A DNA stretch of 6,416 nucleotides from contig CAMQBP010000115.1 of the NCBI GenBank assembly GCA_946999025.1, forward strand, positions 1 through 6,416, in the 5' to 3' direction. The DNA comes from an uncultured Prevotella sp. GTDB taxonomy: Bacteria; Bacteroidota; Bacteroidia; Bacteroidales; Bacteroidaceae. Below, in pieces: positions 1-5,862 of the stretch (its first letter is position 1; each line of letters opens with the position of its first letter). The notes under the pieces were generated by a model. It worked only from the letters and a program-made list of their open reading frames with translations. It did not search any database and was not told the DNA's origin. Both the position numbers and the translations under genes were made by a program.

Positions 1-2354
1 AGCTCCAGTTGCTGGTCAGCCTGAACATAGCCAGCCTTTGCCCAAGGCTTGTCGGACTTGAGCTTAAAGCTGACGTCAAGACGGTAATCCTTGCCGGAAT
101 CCAGTGCATCGCAAAGTCCCTCAATGCGCACCGTCTTATGCTGGCGCGGCAACACGCTGACTATAGGTAACACACCTTTCTTTACACGAATACCATCAGC
201 ACTCAGCGACCAATGCACTTCATAATCGGATAAATCGTCTGTGTAATAGTTCTTGTTGAAGATGTCGAGCGTGCCATCTTGCTGGTTCGCCCACGAAATG
301 CCCACGTTTTGGTAAACCTTTTTTACCTCAAAGTATTGAGGCTTGGGTTTCATGTCGCCGAAGATGATGCCATTCATGACAAACTGTCCATCGTTGGGCG
401 TGTCGCCAAAGTCGCCTCCGTAGGCCAGATAGCGTTTCCCGTCTTTCGTATAGTTGTACATGCTTTGGTCAATCCAGTCCCAGATGGCGCCGCCCATGAT
501 GAAGTTGGTCGACTCGATGGCATCCCAATAATCCTGCAAGTTGCCCACAGCGTTGCCCATGGAGTGAGCATATTCAGAGATGTGGAAAGGATATTTGATG
601 TTCATCTGCCCCTTGACAGCGTCGCGCACCCAGTTGATGGACGGGTATTGGTTGGATCCCATGTCCACAATGTCATTGTTGCGCTCGTATTGAACCGGGC
701 GAGTAGTGTCGAATGCCTTCAGCGCTTGGTATGCTGCAACAAAGTTTTTGCCGGGACCAGCCTCGTTTCCCAAACTCCAAATGGCGATGCACGGTTCGTT
801 GATGAGCGAATGTACCATTTCCATCACCCTGCCCACATGTGCCTTGCGCCACTCGATGGGATGCGACAACGACTCTTTACCATAGAAATATTCGTGGCTC
901 TCGATGTTGGCTTCGCTCTCCAAAACGATACCATATTTATTACAGAGATAATAGAAATAAGGATCGTTAGGATAGTGCGAGGTACGCACATGGTTGATGT
1001 TGGCACGCTTCATCATCATGATTTCCTCCCGCATCTGCTCTCGACTGATGGCGTGTCCCGTGGCAGGATTGGTATCATGACGGTTTACTCCTTTGAGTTT
1101 TAAGGGCTTGTCGTTGATATAAAAATATCTGCCAGCCAAATTAAACTCGTCTTTTGCAGCAGGCGTGTCTTTAATTTCTACCGAACGAAAACCGGTTTGC
1201 ACGCTGATGGCCTCAACGGTTTTGCCTTTCTTGTCTTTCAACAAAGCTACAAGAACATACACGCGCGAGTCTTCGGGTGTCCACGGCTTGATGTTTGGTA
1301 TCGTAAAGTGGTTGCAGATGATGGCGCTGTAGCCACTTTTCAATGACATGGCAGCATCGGCAGACCAGGTAGTTGCTAAATGATTATCGTCGCCAAACAA
1401 TTTGTTTTCGTACAAAAGATAATCGATTTGATAGCCCTTCACGGCTTTCTTGCCCAAGTTTTCTATGGTTGTAGCAATCTGCAAAGCACCGTTTCCGTCC
1501 ATGTAAGCTGGTTTCACCACCATGTCTTGTATATGCGTTTTGGGCGTGGAATATATGGCTACGCTGCGGAAGATGCCCGGTAGGCGGAACATGTCCTGTG
1601 CCTCGAGGAACGAACCGTCGCTCGAGCGGTACCCTTCCACGGCTATTTGGTTGTCGCCTTTGTGTACAAACCGCGTGATGTCGAAGCGGGCTGCGTCGCG
1701 TGAGTTCTTGGAAAAGCCCACATATTGGCCGTTAATCCAGAGGTAGAAAAAGCTGTCTACGCCATCAAACGACACAAAAATTTCTCTTCCGTCCCAGTTA
1801 TCGGGGACGCTGAATGTGCGCTTGTACGACCCCACCTCATTGCGGTACTCGTAGGTGGTATAGTGCTTTGGCGGCTCGCGCATCACACCTTGGCGCCAAT
1901 CGTCAACGGCTATGTTGTATTTGAAGATGACCCACTGGTTCACATAGATAGGCACGCCATATTTCAGACTGCCATCTTTCTGAATACCCTGAATGTTCCA
2001 CGAGCCAGGCACCGTGATATTGTCCCATTTGGATGTGTCATAATCGTTCCTGTAGAAATCGGCTGGACGCTCATCTGGGTTCTTTGCAAAATGGAATTTC
2101 CACTGGCCGTCAAGGCTCATCCTATAAGACGAGTGTTCCGGAAGATACTGGCGCGCCTCTTCGGTCGAGGCGAAAGAGGTGAAATTCGCACGCGGCTGCA
2201 GCTTGTTGTAGCCCAACTGCTCGGGTGATTGCCATTCCTGTCTGGTAGGCGAAGTGGCATTTCCATACTCAAAACCCTCGAGATGGGGTACTTGGGCCAT
2301 GCCCGAAAGGACCATATTGGCGAGTGCGAAAAGAAGCAATGATTTGAAACTCAT
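1..2354 (-). CDS. Secreted GH2 beta-galactosidase (3' end outside window)
   Basis: Glycoside hydrolase family 2 enzyme, predicted to release terminal beta-galactose from oligosaccharides in the periplasm. The frame is open from ATG 2354 to the window edge (784 codons); relatives usually run about 1,030-1,100 residues, so the C-terminal small-chain domain is missing only because the window ends. Residues 1-20 form a Sec signal peptide with likely cleavage at GMA|Q; there is no lipobox cysteine. Approximate domains: jelly-roll sugar-binding 60-270, Ig-like 272-395, TIM barrel 396-690, then the start of a DUF4981-like beta domain. Seen motifs: GVNRHD (H426), ANIESHE (E485 and H487, equivalent to LacZ metal ligands E416 and H418), WSLGNEAG (acid/base E531) and SEYAHSMGN (nucleophile E594). 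No frameshift is visible. Beta-galactosidase activity follows from LacZ-like motifs; specificity for lactose, galactan or host glycans cannot be read here. A promoter candidate lies just upstream and no SusC/D pair is in view. Confidence 0.95.
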   Translation of the reverse strand, partial: MSFKSLLLFALANMVLSGMAQVPHLEGFEYGNATSPTRQEWQSPEQLGYNKLQPRANFTSFASTEEARQYLPEHSSYRMSLDGQWKFHFAKNPDERPADFYRNDYDTSKWDNITVPGSWNIQGIQKDGSLKYGVPIYVNQWVIFKYNIAVDDWRQGVMREPPKHYTTYEYRNEVGSYKRTFSVPDNWDGREIFVSFDGVDSFFYLWINGQYVGFSKNSRDAARFDITRFVHKGDNQIAVEGYRSSDGSFLEAQDMFRLPGIFRSVAIYSTPKTHIQDMVVKPAYMDGNGALQIATTIENLGKKAVKGYQIDYLLYENKLFGDDNHLATTWSADAAMSLKSGYSAIICNHFTIPNIKPWTPEDSRVYVLVALLKDKKGKTVEAISVQTGFRSVEIKDTPAAKDEFNLAGRYFYINDKPLKLKGVNRHDTNPATGHAISREQMREEIMMMKRANINHVRTSHYPNDPYFYYLCNKYGIVLESEANIESHEYFYGKESLSHPIEWRKAHVGRVMEMVHSLINEPCIAIWSLGNEAGPGKNFVAAYQALKAFDTTRPVQYERNNDIVDMGSNQYPSINWVRDAVKGQMNIKYPFHISEYAHSMGNAVGNLQDYWDAIESTNFIMGGAIWDWIDQSMYNYTKDGKRYLAYGGDFGDTPNDGQFVMNGIIFGDMKPKPQYFEVKKVYQNVGISWANQQDGTLDIFNKNYYTDDLSDYEVHWSLSADGIRVKKGVLPIVSVLPRQHKTVRIEGLCDALDSGKDYRLDVSFKLKSDKPWAKAGYVQADQQLE

Positions 2355-2390
2355 AGACAGAAGGTTAATGATGATTCTATAACGATGCCA

Positions 2391-2398
2391 CAAAGATA
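2391..2398 (-). promoter_or_regulatory. Candidate Bacteroidota -7 box for the beta-galactosidase
   Basis: The minus strand reads TATCTTTG, a perfect match to the Bacteroidota -7 consensus TAnnTTTG, 36 bp upstream of the beta-galactosidase ATG. This would give a leader of about 30 nt. The -33 element is not convincing: no TTTG stands 19-21 nt upstream, and the nearest TTTG (minus strand of 2411-2414) is only 12 nt away. The -7 match and its position are seen; promoter function is inferred. Confidence 0.5.
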
Positions 2399-2468
2399 CG
2401 AAATGATTTTCAAAGTAGATGAGGGAAGCGTACGGCAATCAAAAAAATGTGCATGCAAACCGTTTGGC

Positions 2469-2556
2469 AAACTCATGGAGATTGGGTGCCAAAAGCATGT
2501 GAATTGGGCATCAAACTCATGTAGATTGGAGGCTAAAAGCAATGAGTTTGAATGCT
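2469..2556. repeat. Degenerate 22-bp tandem repeat, four units
   Basis: Four consecutive 22-bp units start at 2469, 2491, 2513 and 2535. Units 1 and 3 begin AAACTCATG and share AGATTGG; units 2 and 4 begin AAAAGCA. Odd and even units therefore alternate, and the block can also be read as two 44-bp copies (2469-2512 and 2513-2556), which agree at most positions of their first 29 bases and then diverge. Flanking sequence (2447-2468) retains only weak similarity. The period is not a multiple of three and the block lies between two genes, so it is intergenic, not coding. A 22-bp period is close to two helical turns, which would place each unit on the same DNA face. Function is unknown. Confidence 0.7.
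2512..2550. repeat. 9-bp perfect inverted repeat within the tandem repeat
   Basis: CAAACTCAT at 2512-2520 is the exact reverse complement of ATGAGTTTG at 2542-2550, separated by 21 bases. The left arm is duplicated at 2468-2476, so the right arm has two possible partners in a transcript of either strand. No T-run follows on either strand, which argues against an intrinsic terminator. The beta-galactosidase start codon context on the minus strand (ATGAGTTT, 2354-2347) matches the same motif. Confidence 0.6.
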
Positions 2557-2559
2557 TAT

Positions 2560-2595
2560 CTCAAAATTATTTGAGTGCGTATGCACAACAAGTTG
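2560..2595. repeat. Three abutting small inverted repeats
   Basis: Three inverted repeats follow one another and share their boundary bases: CTCAAA/TTTGAG with loop ATTA (2560-2575), GTGC/GCAC with loop GTAT (2575-2586) and CAAC/GTTG with 2-bp centre (2586-2595). The sequence is directly seen. The arms are short (6, 4 and 4 bp) and individually expected by chance in AT-rich DNA; only the arrangement is notable. It could be a regulator binding site. It lacks the GC-rich stem and T-run of an intrinsic terminator. Confidence 0.4.
2562..2591 (-). promoter_or_regulatory. Second candidate promoter, giving a long leader
   Basis: The minus strand reads TAATTTTG at 2569-2562, matching TAnnTTTG, with a TTG (2591-2589) 19 nt upstream as a partial -33 box. 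Transcription would begin near 2556 and produce a leader of about 200 nt that contains the whole 22-bp repeat block before the beta-galactosidase ATG. The -7 box sits inside the CTCAAA/TTTGAG inverted repeat, where a repressor could act. Such boxes arise by chance in AT-rich spacers, so support is modest. Confidence 0.3.
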
Positions 2596-2648
2596 ATGTT
2601 CAGTGATTTGATAAATTTGACTTACTGGTGCAAATGGCGGGAAATTGT

Positions 2649-3371
2649 TCACATCGCTGAGAGGATGAGAAACAAAGATAAAAGTATCATACAGCCGGCT
2701 ACCATCTTTTGATACTTCTTTTTGTCAACGTTTTTGATGAATCTCATGGCCAGGTAGTTGCCGACAATCATCGCCACGGCAATGCCAAGACCAGCGATGA
2801 TGATTTGCTCGTTAACCAGATTCAGCTTGCCATAAACCAAGATTTTAACAATGTGCATCACCGTTGCTGCTGTGGCTTCACTGGCGATGTACGACACCGG
2901 ACTTAAATCTAATGTGAGGAACACCGCACTACTCAGTGGTCCCGAAATGCTCAACATACCGTTGATGAATCCCGTGACGCAACCACCCACGACCATGGTT
3001 GCCGGGTGTTGTGGAAAGTGCAGCTTGCCACGGAGTTTCTGAATGGCAAACAGTATCAAGGCAAAGCCTACAATGATGGTCATGATGTTTTTGGGCGCAA
3101 TGGAGAAACCGTAGGCACCCAGGGCCGTGAGGGGGATGGATGGCAGCAAAAACCATAGCGTTTTTTTCCATTCAATGCTTTTCCATCCGATGATGGCGCG
3201 CGAGGCATTGCTTAGCAGTTGTGCGATGGTAGATACGGGAACGGCCACTTCTATGCCATAAACGGAGGTGACGATGGGTAGCAACAGCATGCCGCCACCA
3301 AACCCGATGGAACTGGAAAGCATGCCAGCCATGAGGCCGACAATGCTGAGAAGAATAATGGAAGTGTTCAT
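2649..3371 (-). CDS. TauE/SafE-family (DUF81) membrane permease
   Basis: Polytopic inner-membrane protein of 240 residues, typical for the TauE/SafE anion-permease family, some members of which export sulfite or organosulfonates. Nearly the whole protein is hydrophobic, consistent with about eight membrane helices in two halves. The hallmark glycine cluster GFGGG with P32 occupies residues 23-32, and a degenerate counterpart GFINGMLSISGP lies at 134-145 in the second half, reflecting the family's internal duplication. The ATG at 3371 is preferred over an in-frame TTG six codons upstream (3389) because it directly precedes the first helix. The gene follows the LAB_N gene by 50 bp on the same strand with no recognisable promoter between them, so read-through is plausible. 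The substrate is unknown, and nothing in the window links it to sulfur metabolism. Confidence 0.88.
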   Translation of the reverse strand: MNTSIILLSIVGLMAGMLSSSIGFGGGMLLLPIVTSVYGIEVAVPVSTIAQLLSNASRAIIGWKSIEWKKTLWFLLPSIPLTALGAYGFSIAPKNIMTIIVGFALILFAIQKLRGKLHFPQHPATMVVGGCVTGFINGMLSISGPLSSAVFLTLDLSPVSYIASEATAATVMHIVKILVYGKLNLVNEQIIIAGLGIAVAMIVGNYLAMRFIKNVDKKKYQKMVAGCMILLSLFLILSAM

Positions 3372-3421
3372 TGCATTGAAGTTTTGCAAATGGTTTTGCG
3401 GAATGTCAGGTCGCCTATGTG

Positions 3422-4057
3422 TTATTGACCATCGCTTTTATGCTGTCTGGATAGAAGGACAATGTTGCGTGCATAGGCCACAAATCCGAATGATTGTCCA
3501 AGAATCAAGACAGGATCTCGGCGAATGATACCGTAAATGACGATGGTGCCACTACCTATCAGACTGATAATCCAAAAGCCGAGCGGAAGAAGGGAGGCAT
3601 GGCGTTGGTAGGAATAGTACCACTGATAGACAAATCGAAGCGTGAAGATGAGTTGTCCCAGAGAGCCGATAACAAGTAAATAGAGTGGTACTTGCGTGTT
3701 GTGAAAGAAGTTTTGTGTGAAGGAAGGGATATCTGACAGCATGCCCACAACGGCTGCAACGGGAAGTAACCCAACGGCGATGCGTAAAAACCATGGCAGC
3801 CGTTGCCAGATTCCCTTTGTATGCAGATTCCAGATATATATATAATAGGTGATGAGTTGGCCGAAAATAATGGAGAAGTCGTCGCGCAACCAACCGTAAA
3901 TGAAGAGTAATACGCTTCCCGTCAGACTGAATATCCAAAAGATGTTGGGCGAAAGCACTTTCTTGGCACGCTCTGAAAGTATCCATTGTGTCAAGATGCG
4001 GGCAGAAAAGAATCCTTGGGCGATGAAGCCTATGGCATAGACGAGATAGGGATTCAT
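3422..4057 (-). CDS. Tandem LAB_N-domain membrane protein
   Basis: A 211-residue membrane protein made of two copies of the domain known from the N-terminus of some lipid-A-disaccharide synthases (LAB_N). Copy 1 spans about 11-82 and copy 2 about 132-203. They align without gaps at an offset of 121: Q14/Q135, R20/R141, QW24-25/QW145-146, W41/W162, SL44-45/SL165-166, G47/G168, YG54-55/YG175-176, R58/R179, D60/D181, GQ66-67/GQ187-188, N77/N198. A hydrophobic linker (about 89-107) joins them. No LpxB catalytic domain is present, so it is not itself a disaccharide synthase. The start at 4057 gives an ATGA overlap with the upstream glycosyltransferase stop, implying translational coupling; AAGGA lies about 10 nt upstream. 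An in-frame start at 4105 would overlap that gene by 52 bp and add a hydrophilic tail unlike the family. Biochemical role is unknown; context suggests lipid-linked sugar handling. Confidence 0.88.
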   Translation of the reverse strand: MNPYLVYAIGFIAQGFFSARILTQWILSERAKKVLSPNIFWIFSLTGSVLLFIYGWLRDDFSIIFGQLITYYIYIWNLHTKGIWQRLPWFLRIAVGLLPVAAVVGMLSDIPSFTQNFFHNTQVPLYLLVIGSLGQLIFTLRFVYQWYYSYQRHASLLPLGFWIISLIGSGTIVIYGIIRRDPVLILGQSFGFVAYARNIVLLSRQHKSDGQ

Positions 4058-4782
4058 AGGTTGTTGTCCTTGATTTGGTAGCGTATGTACCGCTGTTTCA
4101 TCCATCGAAATGCAAAACAGTCGGTCAATGGACCCACGAGTCTGTTAAGAAGATGATACTTGGATACGCCCGCTGTTCGGGGGTAGTGACGCACGGGCAT
4201 TTCCATGAATTTGCCCCCAACCAATGTCATCAGTGCTGGGAGAAAACGGTGCATGCCATTAAAAAAAGGCAAACGTTGCGCATAATTAGTCCACATCACC
4301 TTGAGCGGGCATCCCGTATCGGTAGCCGTGTCGCCTGTCATCATGCGGCGAAAGCCGTTAGCAAACTTGGATTGCAATTTCTTGAAGCCTGTATCTTTGC
4401 GCTCCGCTCGTATCCCTGAAACCAATTGGTAATCACGTACGAAGGCCAACAGTTTGTCAAAATCTTCTGGATTGGTCTGCAAGTCGGCGTCAATGTAGCC
4501 TATATACCTGCTCTCTGCCATATCAATTCCGGCTTTCATGGCTGTGCTGAGTCCGTGATTAGCCTCAAAGGTGATGTAAAAGAAGTTCTGAAAGTCCAGG
4601 CAAGCCTTTTTCATCATTTCCAAACTCCTGTCCTTCGAACCATCATCTACCAGTAGTACGCAGGTTTTCACAGGTGTCTTGGCAGTGTAGGCGGATAGTT
4701 GGCGCACCAATCTGTCCATGTTATCTTCTTCGTTATAGATGGGAACGATAATGGTAAAGTCGTAGTTTTTTGTCTTGTTCAT
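4054..4782 (-). CDS. GT2 polyprenyl-phosphate glycosyltransferase (DPM1/ArnC-like)
   Basis: Family 2 glycosyltransferase of 242 residues, predicted to move a sugar from a nucleotide donor to undecaprenyl phosphate on the cytoplasmic face. The GT-A fold is recognisable: IIVPIYNEE (11-19), VDDGS (45-49), ANHGLSTAMKAG (74-85), the metal-binding DADLQ (98-102), DTGCPLKVM (155-163), HRFLPAL (178-184) and the AGVSKYHL region (204-211) typical of dolichol/undecaprenyl-phosphate sugar synthases. No C-terminal membrane helices follow, so it resembles soluble DPM1 more than ArnC or GtrB, which carry two. ATG 4782 is chosen over the in-frame TTG at 4803. It lies 39 bp after the epimerase and its TGA overlaps the LAB_N start. 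The epimerase next door suggests a uronic acid donor, and the ArnT-like gene upstream would use the product; donor identity is inferred. Other GT2 functions are possible but less likely given the motifs. Confidence 0.9.
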   Translation of the reverse strand: MNKTKNYDFTIIVPIYNEEDNMDRLVRQLSAYTAKTPVKTCVLLVDDGSKDRSLEMMKKACLDFQNFFYITFEANHGLSTAMKAGIDMAESRYIGYIDADLQTNPEDFDKLLAFVRDYQLVSGIRAERKDTGFKKLQSKFANGFRRMMTGDTATDTGCPLKVMWTNYAQRLPFFNGMHRFLPALMTLVGGKFMEMPVRHYPRTAGVSKYHLLNRLVGPLTDCFAFRWMKQRYIRYQIKDNNL

Positions 4783-4821
4783 CGTTAATTCTTTTGGTCT
4801 CAAAATATATATTTGTCCTTT

Positions 4822-5850
4822 TTATTTCAACGGATTCTCATCGGATAAGTACCAATCAACGAAGTGGCGGATGCCTTCTGCCAACTGATGTTGCGGCCGG
4901 AAACCTGTTGCTGCTTCCAGTTTGGATGTGTCGGCGTATGTTTGATATACGTCACCAGGTTGCATGGGCAGGAATGTTTTCTTGGCCTTTTTGCCCAATG
5001 CATGCTCCAGTTCGCTGATGAAATCCAGCAATTGGATGGGATGTGAGCAACCGATGTTAAAAATCTCATAGTGAATTCCATTTTGATTGGGGGCTGTTTC
5101 GGCATCCAGACAGCGCAGTGTGCCTTCCACGATGTCGTCAATGTAGGTGAAGTCGCGCAGCATTTGCCCTTGGTTGAATACCTTGATGGGCTCGTCTTTG
5201 CAGATGGCGTTGGCAAAAAGCATGGGCGCCATGTCCGGTCTTCCCCATGGTCCGTAGACCGTGAAGTAACGAAGTCCAGTGGCTTTCAGTCCGTATAGCT
5301 TGCAATAGCTGTGCGCCATCAGCTCGTCAGCCTTCTTGCTTGCGGCATAAAGACTGATGGGTGTGTCGGTCATATCATCTTCTCGGAACGGTACATGGTT
5401 GTTCATGCCGTAGACAGAGCTGGATGAGGCGAATACCAAACGGTCAACATGATGGTTTCGGCAGCATTCCAAAAGGTTGAAAAAGCCATTAAAGTTGCTG
5501 TTAAGATAGGCTTTTGGGTTGGATATCGAATAGCGTACGCCTGCTTGAGCAGCCAAATTCACCACCTTGTCGAACGCATAACGGCTGAAAAGTTGGTTCA
5601 TCTTCTGTTCATCACTAATGCTCATTCGGATGAAATGGCAATCGTAAGGCAGGGTTGTCTTGACGATATTCGACTCCCAACTGGCTTCATCCGAATTGAT
5701 TCCGCATGCAGCAAGCCTGGCATATTTTAACTTGATGTCGTAATAGTCGTTGATATTGTCAATTCCTATCACGCTGTCACCCCGTTCAGCCAGTGCTTTC
5801 ATCACGGCAGAACCAATAAAACCCGCTGCTCCTGTTACTAATATTCTCAT
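4822..5850 (-). CDS. UDP-glucuronate 4-epimerase-like SDR
   Basis: NAD-dependent nucleotide-sugar epimerase of 342 residues (extended short-chain dehydrogenase family), predicted to interconvert UDP-glucuronate and UDP-galacturonate in the cytoplasm. The Rossmann signature GAAGFIG is at 7-13, with acidic D31 at the end of strand 2 favouring NAD. The active-site set is present: the ASSSSVYG segment (141-148) supplying the Ser, and Y168xxxK172. Stretches NDYYDIKLKYARL (34-46), NLAAQAGVRYS (98-108) and FTVYGPWGRPDM (196-207) are close to known UDP-glucuronate 4-epimerases (CapI/LpsL type) and separate it from plain GalE. Length is normal and no membrane anchor is present. The ATG at 5850 is 12 bp after the stop of the ArnT-like gene. 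Alternative: another UDP-hexose or UDP-uronate 4-epimerase, as substrate choice in this family depends on few residues. Confidence 0.9.
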   Translation of the reverse strand: MRILVTGAAGFIGSAVMKALAERGDSVIGIDNINDYYDIKLKYARLAACGINSDEASWESNIVKTTLPYDCHFIRMSISDEQKMNQLFSRYAFDKVVNLAAQAGVRYSISNPKAYLNSNFNGFFNLLECCRNHHVDRLVFASSSSVYGMNNHVPFREDDMTDTPISLYAASKKADELMAHSYCKLYGLKATGLRYFTVYGPWGRPDMAPMLFANAICKDEPIKVFNQGQMLRDFTYIDDIVEGTLRCLDAETAPNQNGIHYEIFNIGCSHPIQLLDFISELEHALGKKAKKTFLPMQPGDVYQTYADTSKLEAATGFRPQHQLAEGIRHFVDWYLSDENPLK

Positions 5851-5862
5851 ATTTTTGAATGA

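Noticed and set aside
279..1103. Long plus-strand open frame of 274 codons
   Set aside because: It lies antisense inside the beta-galactosidase, whose catalytic motifs are intact over the same bases. The plus-strand translation resembles no family I know and is best explained as a shadow frame.
1725..2228. Plus-strand open frame of 167 codons
   Set aside because: It is antisense to the N-terminal domains of the beta-galactosidase and shows no recognisable domain.
2351..2542. Possible small minus-strand gene of 63 codons
   Set aside because: It overlaps the repeat block, the proximal promoter candidate and the beta-galactosidase start, and its residues simply reflect the repeat units.
2469..2556. 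CRISPR array
   Set aside because: The units are contiguous 22-mers without spacers, are degenerate, and no cas genes are present.
2385..2606. Possible small plus-strand gene of 73 codons in the intergenic region
   Set aside because: It runs through the 22-bp tandem repeat, whose period is not a multiple of three. It has no ribosome-binding site or recognisable composition, so it looks fortuitous.
2612..2619. Plus-strand TAAATTTG matching the -7 consensus
   Set aside because: No -33 box stands at the right distance (nearest TTG is 16 nt upstream), and no plus-strand gene lies downstream; it would only drive antisense RNA into the permease gene.
2575..2648. Intrinsic terminator after the permease gene
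   Set aside because: Only weak 4-6 bp stems are present and none is GC-rich or followed by a T-run on the minus strand.
3552..3986. Minus-strand open frame of 144 codons inside the LAB_N gene
   Set aside because: It is out of frame with the clearly duplicated LAB_N protein and has no recognisable features.
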